Origin: Neobacillus drentensis
GTDB taxonomy: Bacteria; Bacillota; Bacilli; Bacillales; Cytobacillaceae
Direction: 5' to 3'
DNA length: 64,000 nucleotides
NCBI RefSeq assembly: GCF_021560175.1
Contig: NZ_CP091110.1
Location: 4,652,501-4,716,500, forward strand
How positions within the stretch are numbered: the stretch's first letter is position 1; each line of letters starts with the position of its first letter. The position numbers and the translations under genes are program-made. The notes under the pieces are model-generated. The model ran no database searches and was not told where the DNA came from. It saw only the letters and a program-made list of their open reading frames with translations. This document shows positions 49,289-57,580 of the stretch, one piece after another.

Positions 49289-49861
49289 CTAATATGGCAA
49301 AGAGTAGCCGGCCTTTTTCAATTCCCTTATGGTCCTTGCGACTGGCAGACCAACAACCGCAAAATAGTCTCCATTTATTTTTTTGACAAGCATGCCTCCA
49401 AGCTGCTGGATCCCATAGGCGCCTGCTTTATCAAACGGCTCACCACTTTGCACATAGGCGTAAATGTCTTCGTCTGTTAACTCCCAAAACCATACTTCTG
49501 TTCTTTCATAAAATTGGGTGGTACCTGTTGGGGACACGATCGCAACACCCGTAAAAACCTCGTGCAGCCTTCCGGATAACCTTTTTAACGTGCTAATGGC
49601 TTCTGCTTCGTCAGCTGGCTTTCCAATGATTTGATTATCCGCAACCACAACCGTGTCCGAGCCGATCACAAAAGAGTCTTGATTCTTCTGAAAAACAACC
49701 TGGGCTTTACGCTCGGCTAACTCCATGACTACTTCCGCTGGGGAGAGTGCCGGATCAAAGCTTTCATCAACTTCACTGCTTGAGACCGCAAATGATAAGT
49801 GGAGATTTTCTAGAAGTTCTTTTCGCCGTGGAGAAGAAGAGGCTAAAATGAGGTTTTGCAT
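49289..49861 (-). CDS. maf: Maf-type nucleoside triphosphate pyrophosphatase
   Basis: 190 aa, the dTTP/UTP-preferring YhdE/Maf group by synteny. Signature ASSSPRRKELL (about 7-17), FVIGSDTVVVAD and GKPADEAEA. In B. subtilis Maf arrests septation in competent and sporulating cells. Located before radC. Confidence 0.95.
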   Translation of the reverse strand: MQNLILASSSPRRKELLENLHLSFAVSSSEVDESFDPALSPAEVVMELAERKAQVVFQKNQDSFVIGSDTVVVADNQIIGKPADEAEAISTLKRLSGRLHEVFTGVAIVSPTGTTQFYERTEVWFWELTDEDIYAYVQSGEPFDKAGAYGIQQLGGMLVKKINGDYFAVVGLPVARTIRELKKAGYSLPY

Positions 49862-50017
49862 TCAATCACCTTACCTTTGGCATTTATTATAGGGAGATAC
49901 ATGTTAATGGTATCAGAAATTGTAGAAGCAAACAATTTTATTATCATTAAATTTTGATGATTATTGACAATTTATGCAAAGAATAATACGGAAGCGCCTT
50001 CATCCTATTATAAAAAA

Positions 50018-50054
50018 GAAATAAGCCCCCATTTTGAATGATAGGGCTTATTTC
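50018..50054 (-). terminator. Terminator of spoIIB
   Basis: GAAATAAGCCC, 15-base loop, GGGCTTATTTC, T-rich tail on the minus strand; 24 bases after the spoIIB stop. Confidence 0.85.
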
Positions 50055-50078
50055 CCGGAAAATATCATCTATTGTCGA

Positions 50079-51158
50079 TTACAATGAATAATAGGCACTT
50101 AGAAAGTTTAAAAGATGTTGCTGGGCTTGACTGAGACTCTTTTTACTTTTGGACTTTTGATAAGAATCTAGCTTATCAACCACGGTTGTTAATTCGGTTT
50201 TTATCGCCTTTACCTTTTCATTCTTTAGGCCGCTCGTCTTTAATTGTTCCTCAATGCCTGTAATTGCCTTTGTCGATTCAGCAGACAGTTCATTATTTAA
50301 TAGTGCAGTTGCGGTTGCTAGTGATAACGTTTCATAGATAGCAGGCACACGCTCTAGGAAGCTTTTGTCTTTGTTATTAAGACCGGATACTTGTTTTTCA
50401 TCAAGTAATAGCGGCTTTGCAAAGACCTCCCCTACACCCTCTGCTTTATATTGATTGCCGAGTGATTTAGCTGTTTCTATGGAATCTGCTACCCCGAGAA
50501 ATAGATATTGCTTCCCACTTATTTCAATTAACTTTGCCGGAACCCCTCTTGAGGTAACCTCGGTCGATGTTTCCTTTGCCCCGTCTTTCGAGGAGAACAC
50601 CCCACCTTGGATCACATAGGTTGTCATTTGATCTAAGGTAACTTTGTTTGTTTTTTCTCCGGTATTTGCTACTGTCGTGTTTCCTTTTTCTTCAACGACA
50701 GTTGGGATTGTTGCGGTGCCTGTCTTGTTCGTAGGCCCAGCAATCACTAATTTCAACATTACAAACCCAATCGTCGTACCGAGCAGAATGGCGAAGGTGG
50801 CCGAAATTATTATAGATAGAATGTTTCGGTCCTTCTTCTTATTAGAATTGGTAGAGAAGGTTGTTATTTTGGGGAGGCTGGTCTTGTTTGTTTTTTTATT
50901 GCCTGCGATCGTAAATTCCTCTATCTCTTGTTCGGAGGATTCGGGAATAATCCAGTCAAAGCTCTCATCGACGGATTCCTGTGCGGCGGCTGTTTCGAAA
51001 AATACATCTGAATCTAGGTTAGTCGAATCTATTTTTATCACTCTTGTAGCTGATTCGAGGCTAGTTTCCGGTTCGGTATGTGTTGGTTCTTCTTGGTAGG
51101 CTTTAGTCTCACCATTTAATTTGATCGTGATTGTATTGCCTTTTTTAGGCTTGTCCAC
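50079..51158 (-). CDS. spoIIB: Stage II sporulation protein B (SPOR domain)
   Basis: 359 aa. Cytoplasmic charged N terminus (about 1-110), one membrane segment (about 117-138), then a SPOR domain (about 180-250; YVIQGGVFSSKDGAKE) that binds denuded glycan at the septum, and a helical C terminus. SpoIIB helps septal wall thinning during engulfment. Position after maf matches B. subtilis. It has its own terminator and is separated from the pilus genes by another terminator. Confidence 0.88.
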   Translation of the reverse strand: MDKPKKGNTITIKLNGETKAYQEEPTHTEPETSLESATRVIKIDSTNLDSDVFFETAAAQESVDESFDWIIPESSEQEIEEFTIAGNKKTNKTSLPKITTFSTNSNKKKDRNILSIIISATFAILLGTTIGFVMLKLVIAGPTNKTGTATIPTVVEEKGNTTVANTGEKTNKVTLDQMTTYVIQGGVFSSKDGAKETSTEVTSRGVPAKLIEISGKQYLFLGVADSIETAKSLGNQYKAEGVGEVFAKPLLLDEKQVSGLNNKDKSFLERVPAIYETLSLATATALLNNELSAESTKAITGIEEQLKTSGLKNEKVKAIKTELTTVVDKLDSYQKSKSKKSLSQAQQHLLNFLSAYYSL

Positions 51159-51220
51159 TGTTTGTACTCCTCTCTCTTCCGAAGGGTCATTGGTTTCATC
51201 CTAACATAGAGGTAAAAAAA

Positions 51221-51248
51221 AATAACAAGACTTTTGTCGTCTTGTTAT
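51221..51248 (-). terminator. Terminator of the pilus operon (after pilO)
   Basis: ATAACAAGAC, 7-base loop, GTCTTGTTAT, then nine Ts on the minus strand. It separates the pil transcript from spoIIB. Confidence 0.9.
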
Positions 51249-51292
51249 GGTAGTCTTTCGCCAAATTATTTGTTAGTTCGGCATGGTATTAA

Positions 51293-52087
51293 CTATGGCT
51301 GTGTGGTTGCTGTTGCAGGATATTGACTTAATGGGTTTTCCTTTCCGGCCGGTGCTGGAGAGTCCATTTTTGGGAGATCTGCCTGCAAATCTGTCAGACT
51401 AGGCATATAAAAGGTCGAAACCGTAAGTGAATAGGTTAACGGCTGAGTCTCCGTTTCTAGGCTCGTAACCTCTTTTTCACCTGTATAATTAATCGCTTCA
51501 ACAGACACAATCCTTGGAAGAGATTCAATTGTTTGAATGAATTTCTCCAAGTTCTGATAGGTTGATGACTCTACTGACAGCTGAACCGTTAATTTTTTTA
51601 ACCCGCTGTAAGGAGTAGCAGCTTGTTGCTGGGTTCCTGATTGGTCCGTTGTTGTTGTACTGGTTGTACTCTGAGTAGTCGCGGTAGTCGCAGCGTCAGA
51701 TTGATTGGTTGTTGTCGTTTGTGTAGTTGTTTGATCGGTGGCAACCGTAACAGCAACATCTTTAGAAAAACTCATCGTTTTTATCTTACTATTAGACACC
51801 GTTTCAGCCTTTTCTAAATCAAGAATAAACTGTTCTTGAAGAGGCTCTACAGGAACCCTTTTTTGGAGTTCTACTGTATTTTCCGGTTTAGATTTGTTCG
51901 TATCCGATTTTTTCTGGCTAACAACTTCTAATAGTTTTTGTTCAGATTTCAGTGCCTGCTCTTTGATGCTTAAGTCAGACTTTAAGGGACTAAGCGAAAA
52001 AAACTGAGAATAAACGAAGACAATGACAATTAAAACCGCTCCAGAACCGACAATAATCTTATCTATTTTTGAAAGGTTGAACTTCAC
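51293..52087 (-). CDS. pilO: PilO-like type IV pilus assembly protein
   Basis: 264 aa bitopic protein: membrane helix (about 11-29), coiled coil (about 30-60), a Thr/Gln-rich linker (about 118-155), then a ferredoxin-like fold (about 160-235; KLTVQLSVESSTYQNLEKFI). The size, topology and 4-bp overlap with pilN support PilO. It would bridge the inner-membrane PilM-PilN complex to the pilus. The long low-complexity linker is unusual. Confidence 0.82.
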   Translation of the reverse strand: MKFNLSKIDKIIVGSGAVLIVIVFVYSQFFSLSPLKSDLSIKEQALKSEQKLLEVVSQKKSDTNKSKPENTVELQKRVPVEPLQEQFILDLEKAETVSNSKIKTMSFSKDVAVTVATDQTTTQTTTTNQSDAATTATTQSTTSTTTTDQSGTQQQAATPYSGLKKLTVQLSVESSTYQNLEKFIQTIESLPRIVSVEAINYTGEKEVTSLETETQPLTYSLTVSTFYMPSLTDLQADLPKMDSPAPAGKENPLSQYPATATTQP

Positions 52088-52923
52088 GGAGCTGTCACCC
52101 CTTCCTCATCCCTCTTCTCCTTCGTTGACTCTTTTATCGCATCTTTATTAAACTTTATTTCAAATTGACCAACGTAACGAGGCAGAATATTTTGATCAGG
52201 TTTCGTTGTGGCAGCGGCAGTTCCACTGGCACCAACGCCTGTATTAGTCGAGTTTGTATTGTTTTGATTAATTGTAGTTCCAGCTGTATTGATTTGAGAA
52301 GTCTGCCCCACAGTAGTTGTAGCTTGGTTAGAGACAGTGCCCTGCGACGCTGTGTTAGTTGTACTAGCTGTCGTTTGTTCAGTTGCAGCACTTGTAGCTG
52401 TTTGTCCGGTTGACTGTGCTGAAGTGTTAGCAGCTGATTGTTCAGTTTCAGTTGCAGATAGTGAGTTAAGGCTTGCGTCTTCAATCCAATCAGATTCTTT
52501 TAAGCTTTCTAAAAAATAAGCAGCTTCACGCGTACTATCAAATTGCACACTAATTGTTACCGTTCCAGCCTCAGTATAGGCAAAAGATTGGATAAATCCA
52601 CGTTCTGGCAATAATGAATTAAGGTGTCTCATTACTGGGATTGTTTGTATCGGATAATCAGTTGCCCAATCTACTGATGTTTTTAATAAACTAGCTGATG
52701 AAGCAACTTCAGTTGTTTGGGTACTTTTTTCTTCCTTTTCAGCTATTTTTTTAGTCATAGCAATTTGTTTATCTGCAGAATCCACTTCGCTTTTTATAGA
52801 TTGAATTTGCCAAAAGTATAAACCGCTAATCAGGGCTAGTACCGCGACAATAGTGGATAAATAAATAATATTAAATTTCTTAGGCTCTTTTTGAGGAAGC
52901 AGGTTAATTTCTACTAGCATCAT
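52084..52923 (-). CDS. pilN: PilN-like type IV pilus assembly protein
   Basis: 279 aa. The short cytoplasmic N terminus VEINLLPQKEPKK carries the INLLP motif that binds PilM. Membrane helix at about 20-38, coiled coil (about 40-65), a ferredoxin-like domain (about 85-160), and a Thr/Gln/Asn-rich stretch (about 163-240) before the end. Overlaps pilM and pilO by 4 bp each. The ectodomain is longer than in classical PilN because of the low-complexity part. Confidence 0.85.
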   Translation of the reverse strand: MMLVEINLLPQKEPKKFNIIYLSTIVAVLALISGLYFWQIQSIKSEVDSADKQIAMTKKIAEKEEKSTQTTEVASSASLLKTSVDWATDYPIQTIPVMRHLNSLLPERGFIQSFAYTEAGTVTISVQFDSTREAAYFLESLKESDWIEDASLNSLSATETEQSAANTSAQSTGQTATSAATEQTTASTTNTASQGTVSNQATTTVGQTSQINTAGTTINQNNTNSTNTGVGASGTAAATTKPDQNILPRYVGQFEIKFNKDAIKESTKEKRDEEGVTAP

Positions 52924-53918
52924 TGCACCTCTTTTAAAGCAAGACCTAAAGGTAGTAAAAGATTGGTCGGTATGCTTAGTTGTTTACTCTTCGGTTCGCT
53001 GTCAATCGTGATGAAATCAACAGGTATATCGTATCTTTCTTTCATTTCATCATAAATCGCCATCAACATCGGATGGTCGCCATTTAAGAGAAACTTTGAA
53101 ACATCCTGCTTTTCATTATTATTGTGTGAATATCGGTAAAAATCTAATAACTTATTCACTTCTTTAAAGATTTCTTCAAACTGGATCACCAATTCTTCTG
53201 GGTCTCCGTTAAACTTACATACCATTAACCCTAGTGGACCTCGTGATATTTCCCATTGGTCGATATCATATGGCAAGGAGAACTGGCGCATCACTACCGG
53301 AACCGTTTCATCAAAGATACATAAATTAACACTTGTTAAATCAAACTGAACAGTGAATAAAATCTCATCAGCTATTGCCCTGTCTAATTTATGATATAAA
53401 CGGTATAACGACAGCGGAGAAATATCTGCTGCAACAGGATTTAATTTTATCCGGTTTAGCATGTCTACATATTCCATAACGCTCTGTTCAGGGGCTGCAA
53501 ATAATAATAAATCCTTTGTCTTGCCATTATCCGGAAGTGTGTAATAATCAAATACCGGTTCTTCAAAAGGTAAATGGATACTCGAGCCAAGCTCTAAATA
53601 GAGATATCCTTTTATTTCATCATCGCGAACATCTGCAGGTATAGTGACCTTTCGAATAATGACAAGTGGATCTGGAACAATAAAACGAATCGACCTTCGC
53701 TTAATCTTCCATTCATCAATACATTCCTCAAGGATGCTCGATAGTGAATCAAAATCAACAATTTTTCCATCCGTAATAATTCCGGGAGGTAAAAAACGCT
53801 CTAACCATCTTTGTGGTGTAGGCGGGTCCTCTTGTTTTAATTCCAAAAACCGAATGGAATGGTCATTTATTACCAGATTAATTATTCTGTTTTTGGTAGA
53901 AAAGAGGGAAAAAGCCAT
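52920..53918 (-). CDS. pilM: PilM-like actin-fold pilus assembly protein
   Basis: 332 aa cytoplasmic actin-like ATPase of the PilM/FtsA-like superfamily. N-terminal INLVINDHSIRFLELKQ and the later RSIRFIVPDPLVIIRKVTIP and VAADISPLSLYRL match the family. It would recruit PilN and the assembly ATPase. ATG 53918 follows AAGGGG. Directly upstream of pilN. Confidence 0.87.
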   Translation of the reverse strand: MAFSLFSTKNRIINLVINDHSIRFLELKQEDPPTPQRWLERFLPPGIITDGKIVDFDSLSSILEECIDEWKIKRRSIRFIVPDPLVIIRKVTIPADVRDDEIKGYLYLELGSSIHLPFEEPVFDYYTLPDNGKTKDLLLFAAPEQSVMEYVDMLNRIKLNPVAADISPLSLYRLYHKLDRAIADEILFTVQFDLTSVNLCIFDETVPVVMRQFSLPYDIDQWEISRGPLGLMVCKFNGDPEELVIQFEEIFKEVNKLLDFYRYSHNNNEKQDVSKFLLNGDHPMLMAIYDEMKERYDIPVDFITIDSEPKSKQLSIPTNLLLPLGLALKEVQ

Positions 53919-53945
53919 ATTTATGAACCCCTTAGTAAAGTATCC

Positions 53946-54689
53946 TTAGTAAAGTATTTGAAAGTATAGGTTAATAAGTTTGGTACCCCAAAAATAGGCT
54001 GTCAATGATCCAGCCGCAATAAATGGACCGAATGGGATAGGCTGTCGTTTTTTCACAACTCTTAACAAGAGAGCTAAACCGCCGATTACAGCACCGAATA
54101 ATGTTGATAAAAAGAATGATAATAGTACAAGTTTAAATCCTAACACGAAGCCGATTAGAGCATAAAGCTTTACATCACCAAAGCCCATTCCACCCTTACT
54201 GACAACAGCGATGATGAGGAGCAAAAGAAACCCTGTCACGGAACCTAGAATGCTATCCCACCAAGGGTAAAGCGGCCAAATAATTCGTTCCAATAAAAAA
54301 ATCCCTGCAAACCAAACTAAAATTTTATCAGGGATGATCATATAATGGATATCGGACACGGTGATAATAATAAACATTGAGATAAACGTCAAGGCAACGA
54401 CTAATTCTCCAGACCATCCAAACACGTATGGTGCTAGTGCAAATAAGATTCCGGTTAATAGTTCAAAAAAAGGATAGATAGGAGAAATCCGCGACTGACA
54501 GCCGCGGCATTTCCCTTTTTGGAACATATATGATAAAACCGGAATTAGTTCAAATGGTGTTAACTGATGCCCGCAATTTGGACATGCAGATCTTGGTGTG
54601 ATGATTGATTTGTTAACCGGAACTCTTAAACCGATGACGTTAAAAAAGGAGCCCAGTACTACTCCATAGATAATAAATACTAAATTCAT
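53946..54689 (-). CDS. pilD: Type 4 prepilin peptidase (A24A family)
   Basis: 247 aa, about eight membrane segments. A zinc-binding four-Cys domain (CPNCGHQ and KCRGCQ, about 36-82), the two catalytic Asp motifs TVSDIHYMIIPD and GFGDVKLYAL. It cleaves the prepilin leader after Gly and methylates the new N terminus. Its ATG overlaps the pilA stop (TAATG). In B. subtilis the equivalent enzyme is ComC, encoded next to spoIIB; here it sits inside a pilus operon at the same locus. Confidence 0.94.
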   Translation of the reverse strand: MNLVFIIYGVVLGSFFNVIGLRVPVNKSIITPRSACPNCGHQLTPFELIPVLSYMFQKGKCRGCQSRISPIYPFFELLTGILFALAPYVFGWSGELVVALTFISMFIIITVSDIHYMIIPDKILVWFAGIFLLERIIWPLYPWWDSILGSVTGFLLLLIIAVVSKGGMGFGDVKLYALIGFVLGFKLVLLSFFLSTLFGAVIGGLALLLRVVKKRQPIPFGPFIAAGSLTAYFWGTKLINLYFQILY

Positions 54690-55168
54690 TAGTTAGTGTA
54701 ATCTATCAATTCTTTTTCTGTTGCTACTCCGTCCTTAGTAGCACCTACACCCGCACCTGGTTTATCAACTAAATCTACAGATTTATGCCCAGATAGTGTA
54801 TAAGTGTACTTTCCAGTAGCCGGAGTAAACGTAACATTAACTACAAAGCTATCATCTTTTACATGATCTAAGTAGTCTTTTAATGGAATATTAGTGCCAG
54901 TTCCAGCAGTAGCATCCAATGTACCAGACCCATCCATATTCAATGTTAGAGTAGTAGCATTAGAATGGTCAGCGACATACATTTTAGCTGCATTTATTAT
55001 TTGCAATCCTTCCTGTACTGTTGCTTTATTATCTGACTTTTTAATTACATTCCCAATCGTCGGAATCGCAATAGCAGCAATAATCCCCAAAATAACAATT
55101 ACTGCTAATAATTCAATTAACGTAAAACCTTTTTGTTCTTTCATTTTTGCTTTTAAAGCTTGTACCAT
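54689..55168 (-). CDS. pilA: Type IV prepilin (major pilin candidate)
   Basis: 159 aa. Leader of 14 residues ending KEQKG, then FTLIELLAVIVILGIIAAIA: cleavage expected between Gly and Phe, with Glu at +5. The mature protein has a hydrophobic N-terminal helix and a beta-rich head (about 65-140). ATG 55168 follows GAGGAG by 7 bases; an in-frame ATG five codons up overlaps that site. It has its own strong promoter, as expected for a major pilin. A ComGC-like pseudopilin is an alternative. Confidence 0.88.
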   Translation of the reverse strand: MVQALKAKMKEQKGFTLIELLAVIVILGIIAAIAIPTIGNVIKKSDNKATVQEGLQIINAAKMYVADHSNATTLTLNMDGSGTLDATAGTGTNIPLKDYLDHVKDDSFVVNVTFTPATGKYTYTLSGHKSVDLVDKPGAGVGATKDGVATEKELIDYTN

Positions 55169-55214
55169 CTTCCCACTCCTCATGGTTCTATGAACCTAGT
55201 ATATTTTCTCTATG

Positions 55215-55242
55215 AGTATACAATAATTGACAAGAATGTAAA
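55215..55242 (-). promoter_or_regulatory. Promoter of pilA
   Basis: Minus strand -35 TTTACA (55242-55237), 16-bp spacer, -10 TATACT (55220-55215). Start predicted near 55208. A hairpin GGTTC-ATA-GAACC (55196-55184) sits near the mRNA 5' end, just before the ribosome site. Confidence 0.72.
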
Positions 55243-55322
55243 AGATGTTTTTTATCACTTTTTGTCACATTTTTTGAATAATTGTAATGTTTGATAAAAA
55301 ATTGTAATAAATGTAGAATTTT

Positions 55323-56528
55323 TTAACTCATTTGGTCGTACATGGAGAACATTGGCATCATAATCGACATGACAATTACGCCTACAACTCCTGCTAAAAA
55401 AACAATCATGATCGGCTCAATTAACGACTTTAGACGATCTGTCCCTGCTTCTACTTCTTTTTCATAGAATTCCGCAATCTTCGACAGCATTGCATCTAGT
55501 GCCCCTGTTCCTTCACCAATGATGATCATTTGTGTCACAAGTGGTGGAAAAGCCCAGTGGGCAAGCATAGGCTCTGTCATTGATCTTCCTTTTTCGAGCG
55601 AATCACGAGATTCACGAATCACTTTAGAAATAACTTCATTTTCCACAACCTTTTCGACAATCGACATCGCTTGCAGGATCGGCACAGAACTAGAGAATAA
55701 AGTACTAAGCGTACGCATCATCCGGGCTAACTGTGCTTTTTGTACCATTCTCCCAAATATCGGCATCTTTAATGTTACCAAATCCAAGTAGTATTTAGCC
55801 TGCTTGTTTCTTTTCATGAACATAAAAGATAGGTAGATAGCTACAAAAAACAGACCTATTAACCACCAAAAGGCTTTCATAAATTCACTAGCCGTTAGAA
55901 CAAATTTTGTAATAGCAGGAAGCTTGAGATTCATATCGCTAAACATCGTGACAAATTTAGGAACAACCCCAACCAGTAAAAAGACTACAGCCAAAATAGC
56001 AATAATTCCAATTACGGCTGGATACGTAAGCGCTGATTTAACTTTTTCCCTCGTATGGTGCTGCTTTTCAAAGTCCTCAGCTAACCGTTCGAGCGTTCCA
56101 TCCATATTCCCACTGACTTCTCCGGCCTTTACCATGTTAACAAACATCGAATTAAAGATTTTCGGATGTTTAGAAACTGCGTCAGAAAAAGGATTTCCTT
56201 CACGAAGTTCCTGTTCGACATCTAGTAGAGCACGCTTAAGTCCTTTACTTTCTGTTTGAGCAGCAAGAACCGCGGTTGCCTCTACAATGGTTACGCCAGC
56301 CTTCAATAGGGTCGCAAATTGTCTGAGATAAATAACAAAATCCTGCATTTTGACGGGATTGCCAAACGATAATTCCATAGTCATTAATGTCTCAGGGACT
56401 TCCATCATTTCTACTACCCTAACGCCATCATCTTTCAGTTTTACCATCGCTTCACGACGGGAAGCTGCCGTAATCACGCCTTGCTTCTTGCCGCGTTTAT
56501 CTCGTCCGGAATACTTAAATCTAGGCAT
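55323..56528 (-). CDS. pilC: PilC-type pilus platform protein
   Basis: 401 aa inner-membrane platform of the type II secretion F/PilC family. Two homologous T2SSF domains (about 68-190 and 270-395) with QFATLLKAGVTIVEA and MMRTLSTLFSSSVPILQAM, and three membrane segments (about 168-190, 218-240, 370-392). N terminus PRFKYSGRDKRGKKQ is typical. Overlaps pilT by 8 bp. Confidence 0.94.
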   Translation of the reverse strand: MPRFKYSGRDKRGKKQGVITAASRREAMVKLKDDGVRVVEMMEVPETLMTMELSFGNPVKMQDFVIYLRQFATLLKAGVTIVEATAVLAAQTESKGLKRALLDVEQELREGNPFSDAVSKHPKIFNSMFVNMVKAGEVSGNMDGTLERLAEDFEKQHHTREKVKSALTYPAVIGIIAILAVVFLLVGVVPKFVTMFSDMNLKLPAITKFVLTASEFMKAFWWLIGLFFVAIYLSFMFMKRNKQAKYYLDLVTLKMPIFGRMVQKAQLARMMRTLSTLFSSSVPILQAMSIVEKVVENEVISKVIRESRDSLEKGRSMTEPMLAHWAFPPLVTQMIIIGEGTGALDAMLSKIAEFYEKEVEAGTDRLKSLIEPIMIVFLAGVVGVIVMSIMMPMFSMYDQMS

Positions 56529-57570
56529 CCATCATCATCTTTTCTTGGAGATATTTAGTTGCTGATTCTTTCTGAATCAAATTACGATCAAGCATGTCTC
56601 TAATACTCATCTCCAGCGTATGCATTCCTTGGGCGCGTGAAGTTTGCATCGTACTTTGAATTTGGTGAATCTTTTCACTTCTAATTAAGTTAGCGATCGC
56701 AGGATTATTCACTAATATCTCCGTTGCAGCTTTTCGTCCTTGTTTATCCACTGTGGGAAATAGACGCTGTGAAATAACCCCCACCAATACTGAAGCTAAC
56801 TGGACACGTATTTGTGGCTGCTGTGCTGGTGGAAATACATCAATAATACGGTTAATGGTTGCCGGTGCACTTGAGGTATGAAGGGTACCAAAAACTAAGT
56901 GACCCGTTTCGGCTGCTGTGATTGCAATACCAATCGTCTCTAAGTCACGCATCTCCCCTACAAGAATAACATCGGGATCTTGACGAAGGGCTGCTCTTAG
57001 ACCACTCGCATAGTTCTTAGTATCAAATCCCACCTCGCGCTGATCAATAATGGAATTTCCATGTTTATGAAGATACTCAATTGGATCTTCTAGGGTAATG
57101 ATATGCTTCCTCATTGTGCGATTCATATAATCTACCATCGAGGCAAGTGTTGTCGACTTACCACTTCCTGTAGGCCCTGTCACAAGGATTAATCCTTGCG
57201 GCTTTTCAACAAGCTTTGGAATGATTTCCGGTAAATCCAAATCTTCAAGTGTCGGAGTTTTTGACGCAACTACCCTTAAAGCAAGAGAAACACTTTTACG
57301 TTGATGATAGGCATTGACACGAAACCGGGATACTCCAGGGATCCCATATGAGAAATCAAGTTCCCCTCGTTCTTTAAATTGTTCATATAAGTTTTCGGGG
57401 ATAATTTGTTTGGCAATTGCCTCCGTGTCTGCTGGTAACAATATCTCTTTCCCATAGCGTTTAATATCTCCATTAATACGAAAAATGGGTTGTACTCCAA
57501 CGGTTAAATGGATATCTGATGCTCTGAATTCCATTGCGGCCCGTAGAATGTTATCAATTCTTTCATTCAT
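56521..57570 (-). CDS. pilT: PilT retraction ATPase
   Basis: 349 aa hexameric ATPase that depolymerises type IV pili. N-terminal PAS-like domain, Walker A TGPTGSGKSTTLAS (about 130-143), Asp box ITLEDPIEYLH, Walker B DPDVILVGEMRD, His box TGHLVFGTLHTSSA, and PAIANLIRSEKIHQ, the counterpart of the retraction-linked AIRNLIRE motif. Its presence argues for pili that retract rather than a pseudopilus. Confidence 0.95.
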   Translation of the reverse strand: MNERIDNILRAAMEFRASDIHLTVGVQPIFRINGDIKRYGKEILLPADTEAIAKQIIPENLYEQFKERGELDFSYGIPGVSRFRVNAYHQRKSVSLALRVVASKTPTLEDLDLPEIIPKLVEKPQGLILVTGPTGSGKSTTLASMVDYMNRTMRKHIITLEDPIEYLHKHGNSIIDQREVGFDTKNYASGLRAALRQDPDVILVGEMRDLETIGIAITAAETGHLVFGTLHTSSAPATINRIIDVFPPAQQPQIRVQLASVLVGVISQRLFPTVDKQGRKAATEILVNNPAIANLIRSEKIHQIQSTMQTSRAQGMHTLEMSIRDMLDRNLIQKESATKYLQEKMMMDA

Positions 57571-57580
57571 AGTCTCGCTC

